A stretch of DNA of 64,000 nucleotides, taken from assembly GCA_014871385.1 (NCBI GenBank), contig CM026424.1:19006443-19070442 (forward strand), read 5' to 3'. This DNA comes from Ceratodon purpureus (taxonomy: Eukaryota; Streptophyta; Bryopsida; Pseudoditrichales; Ditrichaceae). The notes under the pieces are model-generated. The model was given only the letters and a program-made list of their open reading frames with translations. It did no database searches and was not told where the DNA came from. Both the position numbers and the translations under genes were made by a program. Shown here piece after piece: positions 38,071 through 49,065 of this stretch (positions are counted from its first letter, which is position 1; the number at the start of each line of letters is the position of its first letter).

Positions 38071-39425
38071 TTATATATACAAACAAAACAGCAAATTTTC
38101 ACAACATGAAATTTGTATCTGAGTGGGTGAATCAGTGATGAGTTGGTCCATGTGGAGTGATTGTGGTCATCATCATGATGTGGTTAAATTGGTCTCCTGA
38201 GAGACGTTGTTCTATGCTATAATTCGAAGTTGTTGTGGTTTTTAATTACCTTGAAGCATCCAACAATACCAGTCCATAAGCTATCAGTTCCAGAGCATCC
38301 ACTGCGCCACGCTACATCACCACGAACAATTTCTAGAAATGCTTTGTTGTAGTCAAGAATCTGGTGCCTGCTGCCGATGAGAATTAGGTGCAAGAGCTCA
38401 GGACTTTCTGGACAACAAGAAAATCAATAGCTATGGTGGCCAGGCTTCGGGAGTCTGAATTTGAAAGTTTCAGATCTTATGGACATCCCATCTAAGGCTT
38501 GCTTATAATTTATAATGTTCGTCTGCGAGATGAAAAAACATGAGAATTGACCTGGCTATCTGAAGTTATTACACGATGATTGGTATGTGTTGCAAATTAC
38601 GAAACAAACCATGATCATGATACTGTATCGTTAAGCTCCGAGTCTTCGAAGCACCCTCCCTCCGCAAGGGAGCTGGATCAATTCTTTTGATTCATTGAAT
38701 GAGTTTGACAAGGTTACGGTAAGAGAGGGTTCCAAAGAATATAATTCAAGTTCCAGCCAAAGACCATGTGACTGGGGTGTAGGCAAGCTAGCTGTGAGAA
38801 TTTGCAATGCCACCCGTGGAGCATGGTGAAGATTGGCTGGAGCTCATGGACCGCTTTCCAGGGCTGCCTGATCAGAATTTCGAAATCTGAGTGAATTTCT
38901 TTTCAAGATAAGTGTCCGAGAATAGCAGGTTATCTCTCTCGAGTCCCCTGTTTTCTCAAGTAGAATAGGTCCGTCTTCAGCCTTCATTCGCTGGCGCTTA
39001 ATTCCTTGGTATATGACCAGTGAGCTTCCTCTGAGATGATCATTCCTTCCCCTTCGACTTCACGAGTAGTATCGTCAAAATTAGTGAAAATTAATTCTTG
39101 GCAAACACCAAGCGAATTAGCTCATCCTAATTCACCTCCACGACAAGTTGCAGACTCGTCAACTCGAGCCTTGCCCCGGATGCCCACGGCAACAGCATAG
39201 AGCTGAATCATTCAGAAGATCACGTGCGGTTGCTCAAGACGCCATCGTCTATTGCGATGTTTTCAGACCGGTGAATATATCCTCGAGTCGGCTATATATT
39301 CATCGTCATATCACAGCCTGATTCTCACCACCTTCAGGAGTTCATGGCAAAACTTAATTGTCTCCTGATTCTCATTAAATAAATCGGCACATTTAAAAGG
39401 CTCCGATAAAATCCTTACAGACGAG

Positions 39426-41064
39426 GAGCCACCTGCAAAGATTTCACAATTTGAGAATTCATTGGCCCCTTCCAAATTTCTCAAAGGGAGGGCACTTGCG
39501 AAGAATTGTGTGGGAGAATTGTGCAGTAAGACGCCAGAGCCTCGATGTCCCTACGAAAAGAAGCATCGATGGTGGCATGGCAACACCTCCGCTGCCTCAG
39601 CTTCGCATGGAAATGATTCCACTGCGATGCCGAGGTTAGAAACCGTACCCACCGTCAATCCGGCAACTTAGCTCAGTTTGTTTGCAGTAGCATTAGAGGG
39701 CATTTATTGGATTACGCCTGAACGTGAAGTGATCTGCTAACAACCGTTTTTGTCCACTATGCGGTGACACTCACGCCACAGAGGGGCAGAGGGCCGCCAC
39801 ACTGTCGGGCTGGACGCCAGCGGGAAATGCGTTGCGCTCAGCGACGGAGACTCTGCGTGAGAAGATCGTTCATCACGAAGGAAGGTCCGGGGACTCGGTT
39901 AAAGGGACAGCGGGGCCAGCGTTCTTTATTCTACATAGTTGCGACTACCGAATGTTTCAATAGTTTCTGATATCAGTTTTGAGTGGAATATCACCACTAT
40001 ATCAGTTTACAGTATTCACCAGTGAGCACCGGTGACTTTGATATTTTTGAGAAGCAGTTATATATGAATCTCGACTAGTAGGCAGGAGCTTCTTGGTAGA
40101 AAGAATTTAGGTGTACAGCGGCAGTTAGTAGGAGATAGGACACTTGTTTAAAACATCATACATGGACACATTGCTATGCAGCCGGATGATTTTTGGAAAC
40201 TCACTGAGACGGTGGACAGGAATGTGCACCATAAAACCTTATCCTCTAAACCAACCTCATTTGTATACTCACAATGTTGTGCAAGTCATCTCGTCAAAGT
40301 TTGTACTGCTTAGGGCAAATACGGAGTTGTAAATGTTGGTAGATCTCATGTTTAATAAGCACATGTAGGGCACACCTAGTGAAACTCCATGTAATTAGAA
40401 TGAAAATGCTCCAGAAAAAACCACTTGGCAAACAATCTCTGACCTATCTTCGCACCAAGGCCAGTATTCTGTGCTCAAAGTCCACAGCAAAAATAAATCG
40501 GTACTGAAGTTAGCTAAAGGTGTGCGTTCATGAGCCAAAAGCATAAGCTGTACATATTTATTGCATCAAGTACAAAAGTCTAATAGGATATCGAAGGTGT
40601 CATATGGGACATTCTCTGTCACTGCTCTGTCAACATGAACTGCGGTCAAGCACAAGAGATTCTGATCCTAAATTCATCGGCGTCAAACCCCTCAAAGACA
40701 CCGGCACTCGACGTACTATCCCGGTAAGCTCCCCAGAATGCCACCAGTGACAACCTGATGATCTATTGCAATATACACAGACCCAACATGTGAGATCTCT
40801 CGAGGATCAAGAGCACATGTATTGCAAGTCAATCTGCTAAACTACTACTTACAAAGAAATCTGAGTAACTGCATAGTTCCTCAGCTGATTCACTGGATCG
40901 TGTTCAGTAACTGATATTTGAAAATCTGTGCATAGTTTGTGAGCTATACTGAATAGAGCTAGACATAGAGCCTCAAAACCATAGGAACATTCCTGGAGCA
41001 ACGCTGAAAATACGCATCCATAATCCAGTAACTATTCCTTGGAAAATACATATTGATCCAGGAA
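39426..41064. other. intergenic region without a recognised gene
   Basis: No motif-bearing frame. This stretch separates kinase unit 1 from the small-gene pair and has no counterpart after kinase unit 2. The missing 5' exons of the BMT5-like gene were looked for here and not found. Confidence 0.4.
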
Positions 41065-41592
41065 CTAATGATATCCAGGTGGGGCGAGAGGTGGAGGAAA
41101 TGGGTTCCTCTCTGGGATCTTGACAGTCATCAAGACGTTCTCGCCCCGCCTCCTGGACAGCAGACGGGAGATCGAGGGCTGCTGATCCTTGCGCTTCTCT
41201 GGCAGCACAGTTATTGCTTTCTTCATCGGCACCTTGCGCTTCTCTGGGCGCAGCACAGTTGCTTTCTTCATCGGCACTGCAGAAACTAGATATCTGAGTC
41301 CATTCCGAGTCTTCATTATGACGCCCATGACCAAGTTCCTTTCCTTCGTAAGCTGCTGCTGCTTCAACGAGGATCCCATGCTTGACTGGGATTGATCCAG
41401 TTCTTTCCGCTTCACTACGAAGCCCTTGCCCAGCTTCCTGGCCTTCACCAGCCGCTTCTTCAACAGGGATGCCAAGCTTGGCTTGGATGGATCCTGACTT
41501 GCAAGGATCATAGTATGCTCATAGTGCCCCCTTCCCAGGCACCATCTGTGATCCTCCTCGCACATGTGAAGCAAACTCTCACGTCGTGCCAT
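41065..41592 (-). CDS. small basic protein of unknown function, paralog 1
   Basis: A 175-aa ATG-started frame on the minus strand. Its first 27 residues match those of the gene at 43083-43520: MARR, then LLH-x-CE, DHRWCL, a Gly and HYEHT, with a conserved C-x4-H-x2-C-x4-H-x2-H spacing that could bind a metal. The rest is Lys/Arg-rich and contains an internal tandem repeat (VPMKKATVLRPEKRK followed by a near copy). A TATAAAA at 41733-41739 lies about 140 bases upstream on the same strand. The function is unknown; a nuclear or nucleic-acid-binding role is only a guess from the charge. The conserved start and promoter against a divergent tail suggest real but fast-changing genes. Confidence 0.5.
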   Translation of the reverse strand: MARRESLLHMCEEDHRWCLGRGHYEHTMILASQDPSKPSLASLLKKRLVKARKLGKGFVVKRKELDQSQSSMGSSLKQQQLTKERNLVMGVIMKTRNGLRYLVSAVPMKKATVLRPEKRKVPMKKAITVLPEKRKDQQPSISRLLSRRRGENVLMTVKIPERNPFPPPLAPPGYH

Positions 41593-42505
41593 TGCTGATC
41601 AATTTGTGAAGAAAAATTGCCTGACAGTCACCAGAATTGCGAGAGGAAGTTTGGTGAAAATGGCTAGAGTGGGGGTGAGAGAGAGAGAGCTAGAGGCATT
41701 GAAGAATGAATGAACGGTGAGAGCATGTTTCCTTTTATACCATGCGCATGTCAACTTGACTTCTTTTGCAAGCAATCTACTAATTATTTGTCTAGTTTTC
41801 ATCTTTTTTTGGTATTTCACATTCATTCCTTCTCATTTCAACTAATTTTTCTTAGTTTACATTCTACTTTTGTTACCTTTCTCATTCACTTCTTCCAATT
41901 TTCATCTATTTTGTTCATTAGTCATTGTCTTAAGATATTTTTCATCCATGCACATTCAACTTTACACTTCTAGATCTTTTAGAAGAAGGACCTTTGGCCA
42001 TAGAAAAAGGACCTTTGGCCATAGAACAAGGCTTTGTGAATCATAATAAAAAAGTGAATTGTGACATTATAAGTGAGAAGAATTTTTTGAAGGATGTAGC
42101 AAACCTTTGAAGATTTTAGAACAAATATTTTCGATTGTAGGAAGATTTTCTTAGACATTGTCAAAGAAAATCACATTAGCTAGTGTATATAAAAACTCTT
42201 TAGGGTAGTAATGTGGTGAGCAAATGTTTTTGTCCAAAGTTGTTCTTTTTTGGGGAAAATGGCCTAAAAAGTAATTGATATTTTTCTAAAGATAAAATAT
42301 TTAAAAAATGATATCTTTACAAAGCTTTAGTAATTTCCTACATCCACAGTTGTTTTTGAAATTTCTTATTCAAAATTGACATTGTATGAACTTATCTAAA
42401 ATCTCAAAAAGCCCATTCAAAGGTCTTTTAGAAGTTAGAAAAACCAATTTAGAAAATCAAGCAAGTACAACAATGTAGAGATAACACTAGTGTACTTTGG
42501 GGCAA
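41513..42505 (-). repeat. small-gene duplication segment 1 (promoter and 5' coding)
   Basis: About 1 kb including the first 26-27 codons and about 900 bases of upstream DNA aligns by eye with 43443-44425. Outside this block the two loci are unrelated at the nucleotide level. Within copy 1 a 20-base block (GGACCTTTGGCCATAG) is doubled at 41986-42023 but single in copy 2. Confidence 0.8.
41733..41739 (-). promoter_or_regulatory. TATA box of small-gene paralog 1
   Basis: On the minus strand the sequence is GGTATAAAAGG, a textbook TATA context. The aligned position in paralog 2 (about 43672) reads GGTAGAAGAAGG, so the box is destroyed there. Confidence 0.6.
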
Positions 42506-43082
42506 ATTTCATCATCCATTGATTGAGTAATTAATTAATTTCAAACTTTTGTGTTCAACAATAATAATTAAAAATAATGATGTTTTGAAATTTATATATT
42601 ATATATAGTAATTTATATATTATATATAGTAATATATATATATATATTTACTGATCCATAATATATATATATATAGTAATTATATATTTTATTATTTTAC
42701 TTTTTATTTTTACTTTTTATTTTGTTTAAGATCATATTGTAGGTGATGTTTGTAGTAGTGGGTTCAAGTGCACGGTGTTTTTTTGGAGATCCTTAATTGC
42801 TCAAATAACTGATTAGTTTTTGAAAGTAATTTTGAACTTAGTTTTTGAAATGTTTCAGGAATTACTTTATTGTTTGATAAATCATGAAGAAAGTATTCAA
42901 ATGCTTAAACATTATATCATGATTTCTTACATCATCGTATATCTTGCATTCAAACTAAACAACTCAAAAACAAAGTCTGATGCAAGCTCCCAATGAAGAT
43001 TCAAGCCTTCAATGGTGATATAGATTTGTTGATTAAACACATGGATCATGAATCATGATCGACAAGTTGGTCTGAAATTCGT
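42506..43082. other. AT-rich spacer with an (AT)n microsatellite
   Basis: Positions about 42590-42695 consist of repeated TATATATAGTAA-type units. The remainder has no gene. Confidence 0.7.
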
Positions 43083-43520
43083 TCACTGCGCTAGTACTGA
43101 TACAATTGCTGCAGCGCTGGGTTTGAGGCATGAGCGATGGCGCAATATTGCCAGGAATTGTTGCAGAGGCAAATCTGCCATGCTGCATGGGCGCGGAGGC
43201 AGCGTCGACAACTCGTCAATGTCCTTCTTCTGCTTCTTGTCGTGGTGTAATTTGGACTCTGAAATGTATTTGGAGAGAATTGATTCAGATACAGTACTGT
43301 GCTTTCTCTTCTTCAGAATCTGTTTTGCCTGATCTTGATCTTGATCAGGCTGGTCAATGACATGCTTTGCCTTGCAACCAGGAAGCTTGAGGAGGAGGAG
43401 ACCCTTGGCCCCAAATTCCCTGTCCTCCGGAATGGATGGCAACGTATGCTCATAGTGCCCCTTTCGCAGGCACCATCTGTGATCCTCGCACTTGTGCAGC
43501 AACTTGGAACGTCGTGCCAT
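43083..43520 (-). CDS. small basic protein of unknown function, paralog 2
   Basis: A 145-aa ATG-started frame. The first 26 residues repeat the paralog 1 pattern: MARR, LLHKCE, DHRWCL, then GHYEHT. The body differs completely: a Leu-rich segment, a DQ repeat, a KKRKH cluster that could be a nuclear signal, and a C-terminal Ala/Ser/Leu segment. The upstream sequence is shared with paralog 1, but the TATA box is mutated, so it may be weakly expressed or not at all. No known family is recognised. Confidence 0.42.
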   Translation of the reverse strand: MARRSKLLHKCEDHRWCLRKGHYEHTLPSIPEDREFGAKGLLLLKLPGCKAKHVIDQPDQDQDQAKQILKKRKHSTVSESILSKYISESKLHHDKKQKKDIDELSTLPPRPCSMADLPLQQFLAILRHRSCLKPSAAAIVSVLAQ

Positions 43521-44425
43521 TGCCGATTAATTTGTGAAGCTGACAGTCACCAGAATTGCGAGAGGAAATTCGGTGAAAATGGCAAGATGGAAGAATTGGG
43601 GAGAGAGAGAGAGAGCGAGAGGCATGATTGAAGAATGAATGAACGGTGAGAGCATGCTTCCTTCTTCTACCATGCCCATGTCAACTTGAGAATTAACTTG
43701 TTTTGCAAGCAATCTACTAATTACATGTCTAGTTTTCATCTTTTTTTTGGTATTTCACATTCATTCCTTCTCATTTCAAACTAATTTTTCTTAGTTTTCA
43801 TCCTACTTTTGTTACCTTTCTCATTCACTTCTTCCAATTTTCATCTATTTTGTTCATTAGTCATTGTCTTAAGATATTTTTCATCCATACTCATTTAACT
43901 AAATACACTTCTAGATCTTTTAGAAGAAGGACCTTTGGCCATAGAACAAGGCTTTGTGAATCATAATAAAAAAGTGAATTGTGACATTATAAATGAGAAG
44001 AATTTTTTGAAGGATGTAGTAAACCTTTGAAGATTTTAGAACAAATATTTTCAATTGTAGGAAGATTTTCTTTAGACATTGTCAAAGAAAATCACATTAG
44101 CTAGTGTATATAAAAACTCTTTAAGGTAGTAACGTGGTGAGCAAATGTTTTAGAGTTGCTCCTTTTGGGGAAAAATGACCTAGAGAGTAATTGATATTTT
44201 TCTAAAGATATTTTTTTTTTAAAATGATATCTCTACAATAGCTTTAGTGATTTCCTACATCCACAGTTGTTTTTGAAATTTCTTATTCAAAATTGACATT
44301 GTATGAACTTATCAAGAATCTGAAAAAGGCCAAATTTCAAAGGTCCTATAGAGGTTTAAAACTCAATTCTCAAAATAACAACAATTACAACTTGATGTAG
44401 AGATAACACTACTGTACTTTGGGGG
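43443..44425 (-). repeat. small-gene duplication segment 2
   Basis: Partner of the block at 41513-42505. It keeps the GA-rich leader (GAGAGAGAGAG) and distal promoter with small indels, and ends just beyond GTAGAGATAACACTA-(C/G)TGTACTTTGG, where the two copies stop matching. Confidence 0.8.
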
Positions 44426-44928
44426 CAGTTCATGGGGAAAGAAACCGATGCCCGTGTGTTAAAGTAAGCCCCCTCTTGCCAATTTCTAAGCTCAAACTAT
44501 TAGGACAAAGCTCAAGGAGCAAGTAGACCTCATATTTGTTAGATTGGCAACGATATGTTCCATTCTGAGATGTGCCATGTGCCACTTTCGAGGAGAAGGA
44601 TCAATTCTGTCAAGTACTTCGCTAGGTATTACGTTAAATGAATGGTGTATGTTGTACAATTCTGAAGTTTTGAGCTGGAAACTGAGTGGTTCAGCCATTA
44701 GAACAACTGACCTACACATTTAATGACATACCCGAACGCATAGTGAGCCAAACCCAACCCTTTCCGTGTGACTTTCCAAATAACCACTTTGTATACAGGA
44801 TACTGCCAGAATTCGACATTGCCTTCATAAAATTGAGGTTGATTGCTTGAAATTCAAGGCTTTCGACATCATGCAGTGCCGATCTGGTAATACATCGAAT
44901 TAGTACGTGTGGACATTGTGAACTTCAG
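44426..44928. other. non-coding stretch upstream of the BMT5-like exons
   Basis: No recognised exon. It is either intron of the BMT5-like gene or the junction at which its 5' part was lost. Confidence 0.4.
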
Positions 44929-45673
44929 GAAGCATCGGGAGCTTATGCGTGATTTCTTCGCAAATGCGAAGGAGATGTTATTACCTGGAGGCCAGGTGCA
45001 TGTGAGGCATAAGCTGGGGCAACCTTACGATGAGTGGAAGCTGGAAGAACTTGCGCTGTCGACTGGGCTCAAACTGGTGGGGCGAGTTCGTTTCCAACTT
45101 CATGAGTTTCCAGGGTACCAGAATTGCCGAGGAGATGGCTTCAGAGCTGACGAGTCTTTCCAGTTGGGCCCTGCTGACACCTACATATTCGCAGCCAGGT
45201 AACTTCCATCCACCAGGCTTTTGCAGAGCATAGATTTGTAACAAATCCACCACATTGTTTTGAGAGGCACCTGATACATTAGCGGAGTGTTGGATGGCGT
45301 TCTCATGAAACCGGCCTTATAGTTGAGACGGATGTGACAGTGAGTTGTTTCTAGCACTCATCAATTGTGTTGAGGCCTTGGAAGGTTTCATTCGAATTTG
45401 TTTCATGTGCTTCCTACTCTATGATCATTATCATGCAGGGACGAGGAGCCTCTCAATCGAATCATAAAGAGTTTGGACGTCACCAGAGTCATTCTGTTAG
45501 ATCATTCGAATCACCATCTGGAGTCCTTCTGTTTGACAATATTGCAGACTCCGCATAATTTAATTGTTCTTGGACATCCTACCTTTCGTCCACCCGGTTC
45601 ATCCTCATGCGTCTCCGACCGCACTTTAATTTCTTCTCAGGTCCTCAGTCTACAAAGCACTGGAAAGTATTAA
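44929..45673 (+). pseudogene. BMT5-like (DUF2431) methyltransferase, 3' exons only
   Basis: Exon 44929-45198 encodes the C-terminal half of a BMT5-like Rossmann domain: RELMRDFFANAKEMLLPGG, a VHVRHK strand, a WKLEELA helix, a FPGYQN segment and a final GPADTYIFAAR. This matches the family of 25S rRNA (uridine-N3) methyltransferase-like plant proteins. A donor (GTAACT at 45199) and an acceptor before 45439 agree in phase, adding a second exon to a stop at 45673. The N-terminal half with the SAM-binding GEGDFSF-type loop is absent from the preceding 5 kb, where the small-gene pair sits. Either the gene has very long introns, or it was truncated by rearrangement; I favour truncation. The 3' end of the last exon is copied at the edge of each kinase unit. 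Confidence 0.55.
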
Positions 45674-46062
45674 TCAGGTCATATTACAACACCGCAATAT
45701 GCACTTGTGCAACAACAACAAATTAGTTTGGCAAAATGTAACTTCACATCCTTCACAAAAATGCACAAAAATGCACAAAATGGACATTAATGCACACAGA
45801 TCGACTTCGAACCAAGTTTGTATCATCTAATAGCATCGGCACTTGTGGATGATTCTAGAGTACTCACGGTAGAGAAAGGAGACCATGCCTACAAATTAGA
45901 TGATCAAAAGCATTGAGTGGGCAATAAGCATGCATGGGAAGCTTGCGGTGCAAGGCATTGCTCTGAACCCAAGTGTGCAATATCTACTCTGTGTAGACAT
46001 TTCAGGTTCGAGGTTCTAGAATCTCCCTGCTAATAATGGGTTCAGGGCTTCAGTTCTAGCAT

Positions 46063-46069
46063 TATAAAA
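46063..46069 (+). promoter_or_regulatory. TATA box of kinase copy 2
   Basis: TATAAAA in the same context and the same distance from the start codon as in copy 1. Confidence 0.65.
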
Positions 46070-46293
46070 TGCCCACCTATCATTCCCAAACCACATTTCG
46101 TTTTAGCTCTCCAGGGCCTGAAGGAAGAGGGGAGTTCTCTTTGAGAGTGAACAGAATTGTTTGGTGAAGAAGCACAAAATTTGATTGCTATTGAAGTTGA
46201 GTCAGTTGACTCGTTGCTGAAGAAGGAGGAAAGTGGTTGCTAGTGTGGAGAACTTGGGTTATTGAGTAAAAAAAATCACAAAAACATTTCAAG

Positions 46294-47178
46294 ATGGAGA
46301 AGAACCATGGAGGCATTTTGAGTAGTGCTCAAGATTTGAAGAAGAATGTGGTGCACTTGGTACTAAAAAAGAGAGTACACAAGGATAAGAAGGACTCAAA
46401 TGGAAGTTGGTCTAAAGGGGAGATAATTGGAAGTGGTGCCTATGGATGTGTGTACAAGGCTATGGGAAAAGATGGCCAATTGGTTGCTATCAAAGAAGTT
46501 TCAATTGATGAAAAAGGAGGTAGCAAGGCAATTGAAGCCATTAGGCAACTAAAGCAAGAAATTGCCATTCTTAGCAAAATCCAACATTCTAATGTTGTTG
46601 GTTACCTTGGAAGTGAAAGGCATGGAGACAAGATGTGGATGATTTTGGAATTGGCAACCAAAGGCTCACTTGCAAAAATGTATCAAAAGAGTGAGCTTTT
46701 GCATGAAGATATCAAAGGATATACAAGACAAATTGTATGTGGCTTGAAGCACCTACATGATCAAAACATCATCCATAGAGACCTTAAATGTGCAAATGTT
46801 TTGGTGGACTCATGTGATCAAGTCAAGTTAGCCGATTTTGGATTGGCTCAAGAGATGGCCGACAATTCAACCTTGAATGCATTTGTGGGCACTCCTCATT
46901 GGATGGCACCTGAATTATTGAACCCCAAGAGAGGTTACGGTTTGAAGGCCGACATTTGGAGCTTGGGATGTACGGTGTTGGAGATGGCTACCAGAAGGTC
47001 ACCGTTTGGAGTTTTGGAGCCTCAAATGGCACTTTTGAAACTGATGAAAGGTCAAGCTCCTCCCATTCCAGACAACTTACAAGAAGACATGAGGAATTTT
47101 ATTTCTCAGTGCTTGCAGGTTGAAGCACAACTCCGGCCGACTTGTGAGGAGCTCCTGGAGCACCCCTTCCTTGCCTAA
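46294..47178 (+). CDS. intronless MAPKKK-like Ser/Thr protein kinase, copy 2
   Basis: A 294-aa open frame differing from copy 1 by four substitutions (Asn21His, His131Gln, Arg142Gly, and Thr to Gly at copy 1 position 217) and deletion of one codon (Ser214). All catalytic motifs remain: Gly loop, VAIK lysine, HRDLKCAN, DFG and GTPHWMAPE. The indel lies just after the APE motif, in the activation-segment/P+1 neighbourhood, so substrate choice could differ. Preservation of the frame, TATA box and poly-A signal suggests both genes are functional. Same family assignment and caveats as copy 1. Confidence 0.92.
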   Translation: MEKNHGGILSSAQDLKKNVVHLVLKKRVHKDKKDSNGSWSKGEIIGSGAYGCVYKAMGKDGQLVAIKEVSIDEKGGSKAIEAIRQLKQEIAILSKIQHSNVVGYLGSERHGDKMWMILELATKGSLAKMYQKSELLHEDIKGYTRQIVCGLKHLHDQNIIHRDLKCANVLVDSCDQVKLADFGLAQEMADNSTLNAFVGTPHWMAPELLNPKRGYGLKADIWSLGCTVLEMATRRSPFGVLEPQMALLKLMKGQAPPIPDNLQEDMRNFISQCLQVEAQLRPTCEELLEHPFLA

Positions 47179-47249
47179 TTTCACAGACTCAGAACCAGTA
47201 CTGGTGTAGTGATCAGTCATGCAGCTGGAAACATGTATTTCTTTTTGTA

Positions 47250-47255
47250 AATAAA
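47250..47255 (+). terminator. polyadenylation signal of kinase copy 2
   Basis: AATAAA about 72 bases after the stop codon, at the position conserved with copy 1. Confidence 0.5.
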
Positions 47256-48615
47256 TTATATATACAAACAAAACAGCAAATTTTCACAACATGAAATTTG
47301 TATCTGAGTGGGTGAATCAGTGATGAGTTGGTCCATGTGGAGTGATTGTGGTCATCGTCATGATGTACTGGTTGAATTGGTCTCCTGAGAGACGTTGTTC
47401 TATGCTGTTATATGAAGTTGTTCCTGTGGTTTTTAACCTTAAAGGATCCACAGCACCAGTCCATAAGCTATCAGTCCCAGAGCATCCGCTGCACGTTACG
47501 TCATCACCACGAACAATTTGTAGAAATTTTTTGATGTCAAGAATCTGGTTCGTGCTGCTGATGAGTCTGGTGCAAGAGCTCAGGACTTTCTGGACAACAA
47601 GATAATCAATAGAGCTGATGGTGGTCCCTTCTGGAGTCTGACTTTGAATGTTTCAGATCTTATGTCGCATCTAAAGCTTGCTAAACTATATTCCTCGGCG
47701 AGATTATAAAACATGAGAATTGACCTGGATATCTTAAGTTGTTTCAGGATGATTGGTATGCGTTGCAAAGTTCGAAATAAACCATCATGATAGTATCATT
47801 GAGATCCTCTTCGAAGCACCCTCCGCAAGGGAGCTGGAATTCTTTTGATTCATCGAATGAGTTCAAGGTTACGGTGAGAGAGGGTAGGGCAGGATCAGCT
47901 CAAAGAATATAATTGAAGTTCCAGCCAAAGATCATAAGCCTGGGGTGTGGGCAAGGTGTGAGAATTTGCAATGCCACCCGCGGAGCATGGTGAAGACCGG
48001 CTGGAGCTCTTGGACCTCTTTCCAGGGCTGCATGAGAATTTCGAAAGAGTGAATTTCTTTCGAGATAGGCATCTGAGAACAGCAGGTTATCTCTCTCCCC
48101 TGTTTCCACAAGTCATATCTGAGAATAGCAGGTCCGTCTTTGGCCTTCGTTGGCGCTTTCCTTGGTATGGTGAGTTTTCTTTAATACGATTCCTTTCCTT
48201 CCACTTCGTGGTGTCGTCAAAATTGAAATTCTTGACATTCACCATTCATCCTTCACCTCCTCGAGAAGGTGAGTGAACTCGAGCCTTGCCCCGAGGACCA
48301 AGAAGCCCCGGATGCCCACGGCAACAGTATAGAGCTGATTAAGATCAGGGTCACGGTTGCTCAAGACGCTATGGTCTTTGCGATGTTTCCAGGTGAATCC
48401 TGATCTGGGCTATTCATCGTTATACCACAGGATCCTCACCACCTGAATATATGGCAAAACATTGTCTCCTTCTCAAGAAATAAATCGACACATCTAAAAG
48501 GCTCTGTTAAAAATTTCCTTACAGACACTCTAAGCCAGTCTCCACGCAATAAAACTTGAACACAATTAAGAACCAGTTACACAGGCACCAGAACAGATAT
48601 AGTGAAGCTTTAAGG

Positions 48616-49065
48616 TTACAGCTCGTTGCCTCTCAATCGAGTCATGAAGAGTTTGGACATCACCTTCCTTAACCAGAGTCATTCTGTTCGACATTGCAGA
48701 ATCCGCATTGTCCTTTGGCATCCTACCTTTCGTGCACCCAGTTCATCCTCATGCATCTCCGACCGGACTTTCTTCTCAGATCCTCTACAAAGCACACGAA
48801 AGTATTAATCATGTCACATACAAATCCGCAAAAAAACACTTCACACCAGTTCTTGAAAGAGCAACAACAAAGTTTGGCAGAATGTTTCACATCCTTCACA
48901 GAAATGGACATTAATGCACAGATCGACTTCGAACCACATTTGTATCGAAATACCATCAGCACTTGTGGATAATTCTAGAATACTTTGTAGAGAAAGAAGA
49001 CCATGCCTACAACAAAGATGAATTGAATTGATCGAAAGCGGGCATGGGAAGCTATATATGTGCAT
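48616..49065 (+). repeat. third, promoter-only copy of the kinase unit
   Basis: From GCCTCTCAATCGAGTCATG onward this stretch follows the order of 45443-45910 with many small deletions, through the AATGCACA, TCGACTTCGAACCA and CTTGTGGAT blocks to GGAGACCATGCCTAC-like sequence and CATGGGAAGCT. It then diverges before the TATA region and no kinase frame follows; the presumed CACTA terminus begins 74 bases later. It is a decayed copy, not a gene. Confidence 0.8.

Larger units (their letters stand above)
36438..39425 (+). repeat. kinase tandem-duplication unit 1
   Basis: About 3 kb covering promoter, kinase frame and 3' flank that aligns by eye with 45620-48515. The left junction falls near the shared TCCTCAGTCTACAAAGCAC block and the right junction near AAAGGCTC followed by CCTTACAGAC. 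Identity is highest over the coding region and proximal promoter; the 3' flank has many small indels. Confidence 0.85.
45620..48515 (+). repeat. kinase tandem-duplication unit 2
   Basis: Matches unit 1 at 36438-39425 through promoter, coding region, poly-A signal and 3' flank. A further 180 bases to its left (45440-45620) are shared only with the third partial copy at 48616, so copies 2 and 3 arose from a 3.2-kb tandem event separate from the one making copies 1 and 2. Confidence 0.85.
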
